A DNA stretch of 29,759 bases from JACVRM01 sp046262315 (GTDB lineage: Bacteria; Actinomycetota; Thermoleophilia; Gaiellales; Gaiellaceae), in assembly GCA_046262315.1 (NCBI GenBank), contig JBHEMZ010000067.1, positions 1 to 29,759 on the forward strand. The letters are read 5' to 3'. A program made the translations under genes and the position numbers. The notes under the pieces were generated by a model. The model was not told where the DNA came from and made no database searches. It was given only the letters and a program-made list of their open reading frames with translations. This document shows, in pieces, positions 13,021 through 21,792 of the stretch. How positions within the stretch are numbered: the stretch's first letter is position 1; the number at the start of each line of letters is the position of its first letter.

Positions 13021-15823
13021 ACGCCAGGGCTTCGCGGACGATGCGGTCCTGCTCGCGCAGGTGGGCGGTCGGGTAGCCCTCGCTCGGGCTTGCGCGCCAG
13101 GGCCGTCCCGCGTAACGGAGGGACACGCCGGAGGGGAGCGCTTCCTCCAGCCGGTGGCGGATCGCGCGGTAGCCACCCATGTTCTGCGGCTCCTCCTGCG
13201 CCCAGACGAGCTCCTCGAGCCGTCTGTACGACGCGAACAGCTCGCGCGCCCGCGCCGTCGGGAACGGGTAGAGCTGCTCGAGCCGGGCCACGGCAACGTG
13301 CGTGGCCGCTGCGCGCTCCTCGTGCCCGACGATGTCGTAGTAGAGCTTCCCGGAGCAGAGCACGAGCTTCGTCACCCGCCCGCGGTCGGCCTCGCCGTCG
13401 TCGAGCAGGTGCTGGAAGCGGCCCTCCGCGAGCTGCTCGAGGCTCGCCGCCGCCTGGCGGAGCCGCAGGAGCGCCTTCGGCGTCATGACGACGAGCGGCC
13501 GGCCGGTCCGCGCGAGCGCCTGCCGTCGGAGCAGGTGGAAGTACTGCCCGGCTGTCGTGCAGTTCGCCACGGTCATGTTCTCCTGTGCCGCGAGCTGGAG
13601 GAAGCGCTCGAGTCGCGCGCTCGAGTGCTCGGGGCCGGAGCCCTCGTACCCGTGCGGCAGGAGCAGCGTCAGGTTCGACGTCTGCCGCCACTTCGAGAGG
13701 CCCGCGACGATGAACTGGTCGACGATCACCTGCGCGGCGTTCACGAAGTCGCCGAACTGGGCCTCCCAGAGGACGAGTGCCTCGGCGGCAGTCGTCGTGT
13801 AGCCGTACTCGAAGCCGAGGGCCGCGGCCTCTGACAGCGGCGAGTTCTCGATCTCGCAGGAGGCTGTGGCCCCCGGCAGGTTGCGAATCGGTGCCCACGT
13901 CTCGCCCGTCTTGACATCGTGAAGGACGAGATGGCGGTGCGAGAAGGTGCCCCGCTCGGTGTCCTGGCCGGTCAGGCGGACAGGGACGCCCTCGATGATG
14001 AGGCTCGCCAGGGCGAGACCCTCCGCGTGTCCCCAGTCGATCGCGCCCTCCTCGAGCGCGGCGACGCGCCGCTCGAGCTGCTTCGCCAGCTTCGGGTTGA
14101 CCGTGAAGTTTTCGGGCACCGCGAGGAGCTGGGCGTTCAGCTCGCGCAGGCGCTCCGCGGGAACGGCGGTCTCGACTTCGTCCTGCCTCGCGGCCGGCGG
14201 GATCACCTCGTCTCGCGACTTGGCCGGGATCGACTTGCCGAAGCTCGCCTTGAGCTGCTCGTGCGCCTCGCGGATCCGCTGCTCGACGCGCTCTCCGAGC
14301 CGTGTGATGTCCTCGGGTGTTACGAGGCCCTCGGCGAGGAGCGACTCCGCGAACTGCTTCACGACCGGGGAGTGCCCGGCGATGCTCTGCGCCATCAGTG
14401 GCTGCGTGTACGCCGGCTCGTCCTGCTCCTGGTGGCCGAAGCGCCGATAGCCGACGAGGTCGACCAGGAAGTCGCGGCCGAAGCGCTCGCGGTATGCGAG
14501 GCCGAGGCGGATCGAGGCGAGCGCGGCGGGCGGGTCGTCGGCGTTGACGTGGACGATCGGGATGTCGAATCCCTTCGCCAGGTCGCTCGAGTAGTACGTC
14601 GAGCGGCCCTCCTCGGGGTCGGTGGTGAAGCCAACCTGGTTGTTGGCGATGATGTGGAGCGTCCCGCCGGTCGTGTAGCCCGGCAGGTCAGCGAGGTTGA
14701 GCGTCTCCGCGACGATGCCCTCGCCCGGGAATGCGGCGTCGCCGTGGATCAGGATGCAGAGCGCGCGCGACGGGTCATGGTGTGCCTCGCGCGTCGTGCG
14801 GTCGGTCTGTTCCGCGCGCGTGCGTCCCTCCGCGACCGGGTCGACGTACTCGAGGTGGCTCGGGTTCGCCATCAGCGTCACGTCGATCTCGCCGCTCGAC
14901 GTCGCCCGCTTCGAGCGCATGCCGAGGTGGTACTTGACGTCGCCCGTGCCGCCCTCTGGGTGCACGACGACCGCCTCGATCGTCCGCTCGCCCTCGAACT
15001 CGCGCAGGATCGCGTCGTACGGGCGTCCGACCACATGCGCGAGCACGTTCAGGCGCCCGCGGTGCGCCATCCCCATGACGATCTGACGCGCACCGTCCTG
15101 CGCCGCGAGCCCGATCGCCTCGTCGAGCATCGGCACCATCATGTCCAGGCCCTCGATCGAGAACTGCTTCTGCCCGAGGAAGGTCTTGCGCAGGTAGAGC
15201 TCGAAGCCCTCCACCTCGGTGAGGCACTCGAGCAGCCGTCGCTTCTCGTCCGCCGAGAGCGGCTGCCGGAAGCGGCCCGACTCGATTGCGTGGCGAAGCC
15301 AAACGCGCTGCTCGTGGTCGTCGATGTGCTCGATCTCGTAGGCGATCGTCCCGCAGTACGTATCGCGCAGGCGCGGGAGGACATCCGCGAGCGTGTCGCC
15401 CGGAACGTGCACCCGCAGGACGGACGCCGGCACCCGCGCCTGGAGCTCGGGCGTCAGCCGCGGCACGAGGCGGTCGGGGTCGAGCGCCGGGTCGCCGCGC
15501 GGCGCCGAGCCGAGCGGGTCGAGCCGGGCGGCGAGGTGGCCGTGCGTGCGGTGAGCCTTGACGAGCGCCATCGCGGCCGCCACGGCGCCGAGCAGCGTCC
15601 CGTCGGACGTGGGAATCGGGGTGATGGGTGCCGCGGCCGGTGTGAGCCCGTCGCTCCCGTTTCGCTCGAGCAGCCGCCCGAGTCCCGGCAAAGCGGTCGC
15701 GAGCGCGCCGTCGCCGCGCTCGAAAAGCGCGCGCCACTCCGGCGGAACCGCCTCGGGGTTCTCGAGGTACTGCTCGAGGAGCTGGCCCGCGTACCCGGAG
15801 TTCAGCGCGTCGACGTCGCGCAT
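13019..15823 (-). CDS. sucA: 2-oxoglutarate dehydrogenase E1 component
   Basis: This is the thiamine-diphosphate-dependent E1 of the 2-oxoglutarate dehydrogenase complex (2-oxoglutarate to succinyl-E2) of the TCA cycle. It has 934 residues, the ordinary SucA length; the acyltransferase domain fused in the Mycobacterium Kgd type (about 1,230 residues) is absent. The N-terminal E2-binding segment is seen (SGYAGQLLEQYLENPEAVP). Hallmarks are MGMAHRGRLNVLAHV, the TPP motif HGDAAFPGEG with IIANNQVGFTT, and LLPHGYEGSGPEHSSAR (LPHGYEGSGPEHSS in most E1o). The ATG start has AAGGAAGGG three bases upstream. No E2 (sucB) or E3 gene is in the window, so the complex must be completed elsewhere. KorAB 6 kb away offers an alternative route. 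Confidence 0.97.
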   Translation of the reverse strand: MRDVDALNSGYAGQLLEQYLENPEAVPPEWRALFERGDGALATALPGLGRLLERNGSDGLTPAAAPITPIPTSDGTLLGAVAAAMALVKAHRTHGHLAARLDPLGSAPRGDPALDPDRLVPRLTPELQARVPASVLRVHVPGDTLADVLPRLRDTYCGTIAYEIEHIDDHEQRVWLRHAIESGRFRQPLSADEKRRLLECLTEVEGFELYLRKTFLGQKQFSIEGLDMMVPMLDEAIGLAAQDGARQIVMGMAHRGRLNVLAHVVGRPYDAILREFEGERTIEAVVVHPEGGTGDVKYHLGMRSKRATSSGEIDVTLMANPSHLEYVDPVAEGRTRAEQTDRTTREAHHDPSRALCILIHGDAAFPGEGIVAETLNLADLPGYTTGGTLHIIANNQVGFTTDPEEGRSTYYSSDLAKGFDIPIVHVNADDPPAALASIRLGLAYRERFGRDFLVDLVGYRRFGHQEQDEPAYTQPLMAQSIAGHSPVVKQFAESLLAEGLVTPEDITRLGERVEQRIREAHEQLKASFGKSIPAKSRDEVIPPAARQDEVETAVPAERLRELNAQLLAVPENFTVNPKLAKQLERRVAALEEGAIDWGHAEGLALASLIIEGVPVRLTGQDTERGTFSHRHLVLHDVKTGETWAPIRNLPGATASCEIENSPLSEAAALGFEYGYTTTAAEALVLWEAQFGDFVNAAQVIVDQFIVAGLSKWRQTSNLTLLLPHGYEGSGPEHSSARLERFLQLAAQENMTVANCTTAGQYFHLLRRQALARTGRPLVVMTPKALLRLRQAAASLEQLAEGRFQHLLDDGEADRGRVTKLVLCSGKLYYDIVGHEERAAATHVAVARLEQLYPFPTARARELFASYRRLEELVWAQEEPQNMGGYRAIRHRLEEALPSGVSLRYAGRPWRASPSEGYPTAHLREQDRIVREALA

Positions 15824-15875
15824 CGTCCCTTCCTTTCTAGCAGCGAGGGCAAGGCTGCGAGGGCGGCCGGGACGG

Positions 15876-16142
15876 TTACCAGAGCGGCTCTTCGGTCAGG
15901 ATGGCGTAGACCATCCCAAGCACCCAGCCCGCGCTCACGACGCCCACGGCAAGCGACGCAAGGCGGGAGTGCCGACCGCCGATGCCGACCGCGATCAGCG
16001 CCACGATCAGCGCGATCGGTGAGATGCGCACGGGCCGGTAGACGATCGCGATCGCGCCGGCGAAGAGTGCGGCGGTGGCCATCACGCCGGCGACCACCTC
16101 GGCGGGGTGATCGCGCCGGCCGGCCTCGAGCGTCTCGTTCAC
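15876..16142 (-). CDS. Small integral-membrane protein, unknown
   Basis: This 88-residue protein has three hydrophobic segments: AGVMATAALFAGAIAIVY, ISPIALIVALIAVGIGG and LAVGVVSAGWVLGMVYAIL. It has a short polar N-terminus (MNETLEAGRRDHPAEV) and ends TEEPLW. I recognise no family. The GTG start overlaps the TGA of the preceding gene by four bases, so the two are a coupled pair. The pair lies just upstream of sucA, 53 bases away, and could be transcribed with it. Confidence 0.68.
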   Translation of the reverse strand: MNETLEAGRRDHPAEVVAGVMATAALFAGAIAIVYRPVRISPIALIVALIAVGIGGRHSRLASLAVGVVSAGWVLGMVYAILTEEPLW

Positions 16143-16390
16143 GCGCGGCGCTCAGCCCGGACGACGGCCACGCGCGGCCCGGACGGCTTGCGCGGCGGGC
16201 GGCGGCCGTGCGGGCGGCCGCGCGCTGAGCCGGGCGAGCGATCGGCGGACGGCCGCGGCCTTGAAGGGGCCTCGACGGGCAGCAAGGCGGGTTCGAGCGG
16301 CTTCGGCTCGGCCCGGATCGCCCACCAGCAGACGCCGACCAGGTAGATGATCGGCAGCTTCAGGATGAGCATCATGAAGACGAGCTCCAC
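16139..16390 (-). CDS. Small single-span membrane protein, unknown
   Basis: This 83-residue protein begins VELVFMMLILKLPIIYLVG and VCWWAIRAEP, a single N-terminal membrane helix. A Pro/Arg-rich cytoplasmic tail follows (PSRPRPSADRSPG, HGRRPPRKPSG). I prefer the GTG at 16390 because the hydrophobic helix starts there; a GTG at 16423 would add a non-conserved-looking VVAGPVHCG stretch. It is coupled to the next gene by a GTGA overlap. I do not recognise the function. Confidence 0.58.
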   Translation of the reverse strand: MELVFMMLILKLPIIYLVGVCWWAIRAEPKPLEPALLPVEAPSRPRPSADRSPGSARGRPHGRRPPRKPSGPRVAVVRAERRA

Positions 16391-16633
16391 GAGGCCACAG
16401 TGTACGGGACCTGCGACCACCACTCGTTGCAGGGATCGAGAAACCCGTCAGCCGGTCGATGTCCAGAGTGGCCCCGCCCCGGTGAACGCGTGGGGGGCCG
16501 CAGCCACACGCGCTCCGGACGCGAGACGGGGTCAAGGCCAGAGGCGGCTCCACGGGCCGCCTCTCGCCGTCTGCGGGTGCCGCGCGCCGCTCAGCGGAAC
16601 GGATCGGATCGATGACTGGAAGACGCGCGCGGG

Positions 16634-18016
16634 CTAGAGCACGCCGGGGACTGCGCGCGCCGTCATCGCAACTCCGACGAGCAGGATCACGAACGCGCTC
16701 AGCGACGGCAGCAGCCGCACGGCGCGGCCGTCGAAGTTGACGCGTTGGAAGGCGCGGCGGGCGAGCAGCGCCACCAGGCCGATGCCGGTCACGGCCGCCG
16801 CCAGGCCGGTGCTGAAGGCCACGATCAGCAGAAGCCCCAGCGCCACCTTGTGTAGCGAGATGGCTGCCAGGAGCACCACGAGCGCGGAGGGACAGGGCAG
16901 AAGGCCGCCCGAGATGCCGATCGCAACGAGGCCGCGCCAGCCTGGCTCGCTCGGGACGTGCGAGTGCCCGTGCCCGTGCCCGTGCCCGTGCTCGTGCTCG
17001 TGCTCGTGCTCGTGGTCGTGATGGTCGTGACGCGCGCCGCTGCGGCGCAGGCGGGCGCGCAGCACGGACGCCCCGATGCCGACCACGAGCAGCCCCGAGA
17101 CGAGCCCGAGCCAGGGATAAAGCTGGTCGGGGACGATGAACTGCGAGAGCGCGAGCGTGACCAGGCCGAGGGCGAACACGCCGATCGTGTGGGTGACCGT
17201 GACGATGCCGCCGAGCGCGAACGCGTGGCGGGGGCGGCCGCGGCTGCCGACGAGGTACGCGGTCACGATCGCTTTGCCGTGGCCGGGGGAGAGCGCGTGC
17301 GCCGCGCCCCAGAAGAGTGCGACCGCCAGCGCGGCGAGGAGCCCGAGCGGCCCGAAGTCGCGCTCCACGAGCGCCGCGAAGCCGCCGCCGCCTCCATTGC
17401 CGTGATCCGCGCCCGCATCCCCGGCGAGCGTGGGGGGCGCCGCCCCGGCCGGGCCGGGATCGACGACGAGTGATGCGCCGGCCACGTCGAGCGGGCTTTT
17501 GAGCAGATCCTTCGGGTAGCTGAGCAGCCGCTCGCTCGAGCTGCGGGAGGGTGCGGATGACGACGAGAGCCGGGCGCCGCCGTCTGCGCGGGCCACGACC
17601 TCGCGCCAGCCGATCCGGCTCGCGTAGTTGCGGTCGTGGAGCTCGACACGGGCGCGCCCGTCCAGGCGCGGCCCCGCGTAGAGCACCTCCAGCCGCATCG
17701 TATTCAGCCCGCCTGAACCCTTGGAAAAGCGCAGCGAGCGCGCGACAGGCGTGAGCGCAGCCCGCCGACCGCCGACCCGCAGATCTAGCCGGGTGCCGAT
17801 CAGGCGCGCGTACGTGCGCGCGTCGACGCCGTCGCGGCGCGCCTGGAAGGTCGGGATCTCCGCCATGTCGAGCACGTAGAGCACGTAGACGCGGTCACCG
17901 GCTGCGATGACCTCGCTGTAGCGGTTGACCGTGAAGTTCCCGAGCGGATGCGCGTCCGCACTCGCAGGGGCTGCGACTGCGGCTAGGAGGACGAGCAAGA
18001 CAGCGAGCCGCTTCAT
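16634..18016 (-). CDS. Nickel/cobalt-type transporter with extracytoplasmic N-domain and His-rich loop
   Basis: This 460-residue membrane protein begins with a signal peptide (MKRLAVLLVLLAAVAAPASA) and an exported domain of about 180 residues starting AHPLGNFTVNRYSEV. Six or so membrane helices follow. The first contains the metal-transport signature ALFWGAAHALSPGHGKAI (His residues for Ni/Co), and a later one ISGGLLPCPSALVVLLAA, both typical of the NicO/RcnA-HoxN-like family. Between them is a cytoplasmic loop of alternating His-Asp, His-Glu and His-Gly, likely metal buffering. The direction (export or uptake) is not decided by sequence; RcnA-like members export. ATG 18016 overlaps the stop of the TPR gene (ATGA). 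It is the last gene of the DUF4331 operon. Confidence 0.86.
   Translation of the reverse strand: MKRLAVLLVLLAAVAAPASADAHPLGNFTVNRYSEVIAAGDRVYVLYVLDMAEIPTFQARRDGVDARTYARLIGTRLDLRVGGRRAALTPVARSLRFSKGSGGLNTMRLEVLYAGPRLDGRARVELHDRNYASRIGWREVVARADGGARLSSSSAPSRSSSERLLSYPKDLLKSPLDVAGASLVVDPGPAGAAPPTLAGDAGADHGNGGGGGFAALVERDFGPLGLLAALAVALFWGAAHALSPGHGKAIVTAYLVGSRGRPRHAFALGGIVTVTHTIGVFALGLVTLALSQFIVPDQLYPWLGLVSGLLVVGIGASVLRARLRRSGARHDHHDHEHEHEHEHGHGHGHGHSHVPSEPGWRGLVAIGISGGLLPCPSALVVLLAAISLHKVALGLLLIVAFSTGLAAAVTGIGLVALLARRAFQRVNFDGRAVRLLPSLSAFVILLVGVAMTARAVPGVL
16964..17033 (-). repeat. Tandem hexamers encoding the His-rich loop
   Basis: On the plus strand GTGCCC occurs four times and then GTGCTC four times, before degenerating. 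In the gene this gives alternating His-Gly and His-Glu. Such hexamer runs change length by slippage in frame, so loop length may vary among strains. Confidence 0.8.
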
Positions 18017-19305
18017 CGTGCAAGCCTCCTTGCGACCGGGCTCCAGAGGAGCGAAAAGTGTGGGTTCAGGGAAAGCGCGCGGCGCAGCCAGCGGCGCGAC
18101 TCGGCCTGGTGACCCGCGCAGCGCTCGATCATGCCGCGGTGGAAGAGCTTGACCGCATCTTGCGTCCCGAGCCGCAGCGCCCGCTGCGACCAGTGCAGCG
18201 CGTCGCCGCAACGGCCGTTCCGCGCCAGCGTCCAGGCGAGCACGTCGTCGCCCTCGATGCCCGGCTGCGCCGCGCGTGCCTTGCGGGCCAGCCTGAGAGC
18301 ATGGGGCAGGCGTACGCCGTGGTCGGCGTAGAACTGCGCGATCTCGAGATCCGCGCGTACGCCGTTCGCGCGCAGCAGGCGCTCCACGGCGCCGACGAGC
18401 GCGTACCGCTCTCGCGCCTGTGCCCGCCGGTCGCTCACCCACAGCACGTCGCCGAGGGTGGTGATGAACTGCGGCAGCGGCACGGCCGCGACCGCCCGCC
18501 GCGCTAGCGACGCCGCGCGCCTGTAGCGGCCGCTAGCCGCCTCGACGTGGGCGAGCGCGTCGAGCGCGTACGGATAGCCCGGGAAGACACGCAGCGCGGC
18601 GCGGTAGCTGCGCGCAGCGGCGCCGAGCTGTCCCGAGCCGAAGAGCAGCTTGCCGAGCTCGACGCGCGTCCACGCGGACGCCTCCGGTCGGCCGAGCGCG
18701 GAGGTGGCTGCGAGCTTCATGGCCTCGATCGCTCCACGGCGGTTGCCGAGCAACTCGCGTCCGTAGGCGATGCGTGCGTACGCGGCGACGCCCGGTGCGT
18801 CCGCCGCCAGCTCGTCGAAGGTGGCGAAAGCCTCGTCGTACCGGCCGAGCTCGACGAGCGCGTCGCCGGCGATCGCGTACGGCTCCGCGGCCTCCGGTGC
18901 GAGCACGCGGGCGCGGCGGCCGAGCGCGAGCGCCCGGCGAAAGTCGTGTCGTGAGAGTGCGAGCGAGCCGAGGCCTATTGTCGCCTCGGGACGGCGCGGA
19001 GCGAGCCGGAGCGCGCGCCGTAGCACGCCGTCCGCTTTCGTCAGGTATGCGGAGTCGGCGGTCTCGCGGGCCCGCTGCTCGTACGCGAGCCCGAGGCGAG
19101 CGAGCGAGCGCGCGTCGTCCGGCCGCGCACGAACCTGTGCCTGGAGCGCGAGCACCTGCGCCTCCGTACTCCCGCCAAGCAGTGCAGCGGGAGGCTTTGC
19201 GGCGCCGGCGCGCTCCGGAGCGGTCTCCCTCAGCACGCCCCCAAGCAGCAGGACGGCGGCGGCCAGCGCCGCCGCCGTCACTGCAAGGGTGATACGTCCC
19301 AGCAC
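18013..19305 (-). CDS. TPR-repeat protein with N-terminal membrane anchor
   Basis: This protein has 430 residues. GTG 19305 gives an N-terminal hydrophobic anchor (ITLAVTAAALAAAVLLLGG), so it is probably exported or membrane-tethered. The rest is helical, with tetratricopeptide units from about residue 60: RPDDARSLARLGLAYEQRA, ALRLAPRRPEATIGLGSLAL, APEAAEPYAIAGDALVELG and more through to the C-terminus (ALSLNPHF). These repeats usually scaffold protein complexes. The start lies ten bases after the DUF4331 stop, and the TGA overlaps the transporter's ATG, so all three genes form an operon. The partners are probably those neighbours. An earlier in-frame ATG at 19404 would overlap DUF4331 by 89 bases and is rejected. 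Confidence 0.88.
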   Translation of the reverse strand: MLGRITLAVTAAALAAAVLLLGGVLRETAPERAGAAKPPAALLGGSTEAQVLALQAQVRARPDDARSLARLGLAYEQRARETADSAYLTKADGVLRRALRLAPRRPEATIGLGSLALSRHDFRRALALGRRARVLAPEAAEPYAIAGDALVELGRYDEAFATFDELAADAPGVAAYARIAYGRELLGNRRGAIEAMKLAATSALGRPEASAWTRVELGKLLFGSGQLGAAARSYRAALRVFPGYPYALDALAHVEAASGRYRRAASLARRAVAAVPLPQFITTLGDVLWVSDRRAQARERYALVGAVERLLRANGVRADLEIAQFYADHGVRLPHALRLARKARAAQPGIEGDDVLAWTLARNGRCGDALHWSQRALRLGTQDAVKLFHRGMIERCAGHQAESRRWLRRALSLNPHFSLLWSPVARRLAR

Positions 19306-19315
19306 TCCCTCGTCC

Positions 19316-20794
19316 CTAGGGGTTGATGTGCGGGGTCGGCTGCCGGTTCCGCCCGTCCGCCGGATTGGCGAGGAACGGGAACGTCTCCGGAAGCGCTGCA
19401 TCATCGATGTTGACGCCGTCGCCGGCCTTGACCGCGATGTAGGTCGGGCCGCCGACGAGTCGCACGGCGATGTCGGTCACGTCGTCACGCGGTCGCCGCC
19501 CGTTGGGCCAGCCGGCGTTGTCGCCTGCCAGCACGGTCAGCCGCTTCTGCTGTGCGAGCGGCTTCGGGGCAACGCCCAGGTCGAGCCGGATCAGCTCCGA
19601 GACAGCCTGGTCGCCGGGCGCGTACTTCAGGAGCGCGTCGACCAGATCCTGCCGGCCGGACTTCGCCGCGGGAGCTCCGAAGACGAGCTCGAGGGCGAGG
19701 GCCAGGCGCGGGTTCAGGTAGTAGTCCAGGAACTCGTACTCCTGCTCGGGCCGAAGGGTGTTCCACCTGTCCTTGTCCTTCGTCCCGATGATGAGCTCGT
19801 TGATGAGCGGGTTCGCGAGCCGCTGCACCTGCACGAAGCTCGTGGCGACGCCTGGGAAGCTGCGAACGCTGACGTCGGGCCGGCTCGTGTACGCGTAACC
19901 ACCAAGCTTGGGCTGGGAGGTCTGCGCAGCGTTGCGGCTGTCCGAGGTGAGCATGCTCGCAGGCAGCTCGATGGCGATCGTGTGGACGCTGAACCCGGAA
20001 AGCATGTCCACGCCGAACGGGTTCAGGTTGTCGTTTGCGTCCTCGGCATCGCTCAGCAGCGGCACTGCGCGCCGGAAGTTGAGCGTGTCGAAGACCGCGC
20101 CGAGATCGATGTAGAACGGATCCTGGCGCTGCCCTGCGAAGACGCGGACGCCGTTCCCCAGGTCGTTGATGCCCTGGGCGGCCAGCGCCGGGTAGTCCGG
20201 CATCGTGCGTGGGCCGACGTTCGACGGCACGGCGATGAGGCCCTCGGCGAGGGTCTCGTTCCGCTGTGAGTTGAACGGGCCGGCCGACGTCATCGTCACC
20301 GAGTACTTCTGCCGCAGGCCGAGGCCCTCCGAGCCCGGGCCGTCGAGCTTCGTGATCGGCGGGATGATGCTGCCCGTTGCGGGCGGCACGCCGCCGACGT
20401 AGGACAGCGGCAGCCCGAGCGCGTCAACGACACCACGGATCTCCTGCTTGAAGCGGAAGTCGAGCGTGATGTCCTTGCTTCCGTCACGGTTGTTGTCGAT
20501 GCCAAACGAGTAGCGGACGTTGGGGTCGAAGTTGTAGTAGTTCGGCCCCGCGCTCGGCTCCTCGCCTGGCTGGACGTTCATGATCAGAACGACCTTGTCG
20601 CTCTGGCCCGACTCGTAGCTGCGGAACATGAAGAAGTCCGTAATGTCCGCGGACGGGTCGAGCGAGATCAGCGGTGCCTCGCGGTGGCTGGCGGCGCTTG
20701 CTCCCTCGGGGCCGGGCCCGCGTACGAGCGCGGCCACGATTGCGAGGGCGCCGGCAGCGATCACGAGCACGCTGACCAGTAGCCTCCTCCTCAT
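19316..20794 (-). CDS. DUF4331 family exported protein
   Basis: This 492-residue protein starts MRRRLLVSVLVIAAGALAIV with a signal or anchor helix. Just after it comes SHREAPLISLDPSADITDFF (quoted to 20), the hallmark N-terminus of DUF4331 proteins (mature SSHREAP..). Further family motifs follow, such as YNFDPNVRYSFGIDNN, GVDMLSGFSVHTIAIELP and SFVQVQRLANPLINELIIG. The function is not established to my knowledge; the proteins are secreted and often sit with TPR and metal-transport genes, as here. AGAGGAGTGAG precedes the ATG. It is the first gene of the operon, divergent from the L,D-transpeptidase. Confidence 0.92.
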   Translation of the reverse strand: MRRRLLVSVLVIAAGALAIVAALVRGPGPEGASAASHREAPLISLDPSADITDFFMFRSYESGQSDKVVLIMNVQPGEEPSAGPNYYNFDPNVRYSFGIDNNRDGSKDITLDFRFKQEIRGVVDALGLPLSYVGGVPPATGSIIPPITKLDGPGSEGLGLRQKYSVTMTSAGPFNSQRNETLAEGLIAVPSNVGPRTMPDYPALAAQGINDLGNGVRVFAGQRQDPFYIDLGAVFDTLNFRRAVPLLSDAEDANDNLNPFGVDMLSGFSVHTIAIELPASMLTSDSRNAAQTSQPKLGGYAYTSRPDVSVRSFPGVATSFVQVQRLANPLINELIIGTKDKDRWNTLRPEQEYEFLDYYLNPRLALALELVFGAPAAKSGRQDLVDALLKYAPGDQAVSELIRLDLGVAPKPLAQQKRLTVLAGDNAGWPNGRRPRDDVTDIAVRLVGGPTYIAVKAGDGVNIDDAALPETFPFLANPADGRNRQPTPHINP

Positions 20795-20855
20795 CTCACT
20801 CCTCTCGGTTGGTACGGGGTGGACGAGCGTTGTTCGCCCCGCCCGCCGACCCGGT

Positions 20856-20871
20856 TCACCCATTCGGGTGA
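20856..20871. promoter_or_regulatory. Inverted repeat in the divergent promoter region
   Basis: TCACCC and GGGTGA are separated by ATTC. The site is 62 bases from the DUF4331 ATG and 35 bases from the L,D-transpeptidase ATG, so it could be a shared operator. Confidence 0.4.
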
Positions 20872-20905
20872 TGCCAGGTGAGATGGGGGTGCCGATCCGG
20901 GCTGT

Positions 20906-21694
20906 ATGGCTCGGGAGGTCTGGCCTCTGGCTGCACTTCCGGTCGCGCTCGCCGCGCTCGCCGCCTCGCTCGCGCTGCGCCCGCCGGTCCGGCAGGAGTC
21001 CGGAGCGCAGCCAGCAGTCGTGGCCCATTCGCCGCGCGCCGACTCGGTCCCTCGTGTCGCTCGGGTGCAGCCTCGCTCCGCGCCCAAGCCCGGGAGCCTC
21101 GTGGCACGGGTCGTGTCGGGTGCGCGCGTGACCGTCCACTCGGTTGCCGGCGGTCCCGTCAGCAAGGTGCTCGGCGACCGGACCGAGTTCGGCTCGCCGC
21201 GTGCGCTGGGAGTGGTGCGCCGTCGCGGTCGCTGGCTCGGAGTGACGTTGCCGGAGCTCCCGGAGGGCAGGCTCGGCTGGGTGGACTCGCGCGCACACGC
21301 GCTGCGGCTAGCCGCGACTCGCATCGCGCTCGAAGTCGACCTTTCTTCGCACACGCTCGCGCTCCGGCGGGGCGACCGGCTGCTCCGCCGTGTTCGGGTC
21401 ACCATCGGCGCGGCGGGTTCGACCACGCCCACCGGGCGCTTCGCCATCACCGACAAGCTGTCCGGGCCGCGCTTCAGCGCCGCCTACGGCTGCTGCATTC
21501 TGGCGCTGTCCGGTCGCCAGCCGAACCTGCCCGCGGGCTGGTCTGGCGGCGATCGCCTCGCGATCCACGGCGCGCCCGCCGGTGAGCCAGTCGGGAGTGC
21601 CTCCTCGGCCGGCTGCCTGCACGCGCCAGAGGAAGATCTGCGCGCTCTCATGCAAACGGTTCCGCTGGGCGCACCCGTCGTGATCCGGGCCTAG
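20906..21694 (+). CDS. L,D-transpeptidase (YkuD domain), exported
   Basis: This 262-residue protein starts MAREVWPLAALPVALAALAA, a signal/anchor helix, followed by a Pro/Ser/Ala-rich linker. An SH3-like wall-binding domain lies at about residues 70-135 (ARVTVHSVAGGPVSKVL and GRWLGVTLPELPEGRLGWV). The YkuD catalytic domain occupies about 140-262. Its active site is IHGAPAGEPVGSASSAGCLH, with the catalytic Cys in S-A-G-C and the conserved upstream His. These enzymes make 3-3 cross-links in peptidoglycan or attach proteins to it, outside the membrane. A His replaces the Arg often found after the GC(I/L). The gene stands divergent from the DUF4331 operon and ~100 bases before another exported protein. 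Confidence 0.92.
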   Translation: MAREVWPLAALPVALAALAASLALRPPVRQESGAQPAVVAHSPRADSVPRVARVQPRSAPKPGSLVARVVSGARVTVHSVAGGPVSKVLGDRTEFGSPRALGVVRRRGRWLGVTLPELPEGRLGWVDSRAHALRLAATRIALEVDLSSHTLALRRGDRLLRRVRVTIGAAGSTTPTGRFAITDKLSGPRFSAAYGCCILALSGRQPNLPAGWSGGDRLAIHGAPAGEPVGSASSAGCLHAPEEDLRALMQTVPLGAPVVIRA

Positions 21695-21792
21695 GCCACC
21701 CGGCCCATTCGCGGGATCTCTCGGCACGGTTATCGGTTGCAGGTCCGGTGGATCTTTCATAGGGTCGAGTCTCCCGTCGTTCCTCTTTCATC

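Noticed and set aside
13919..16228. A 769-codon plus-strand open frame antisense to sucA
   Set aside because: It mirrors the third-position bias of sucA, lacks any recognisable domain and crosses two further minus-strand genes.
16391..16633. Possible small gene or regulatory RNA between 16391 and 16633
   Set aside because: Open frames here have no ribosome site and no recognisable product, so nothing can be supported.
21695..21792. Possible c-di-AMP (ydaO) riboswitch before the CAP-domain gene, as found before many actinobacterial wall enzymes
   Set aside because: The 98-base gap is too short for the aptamer and its conserved strings are absent.
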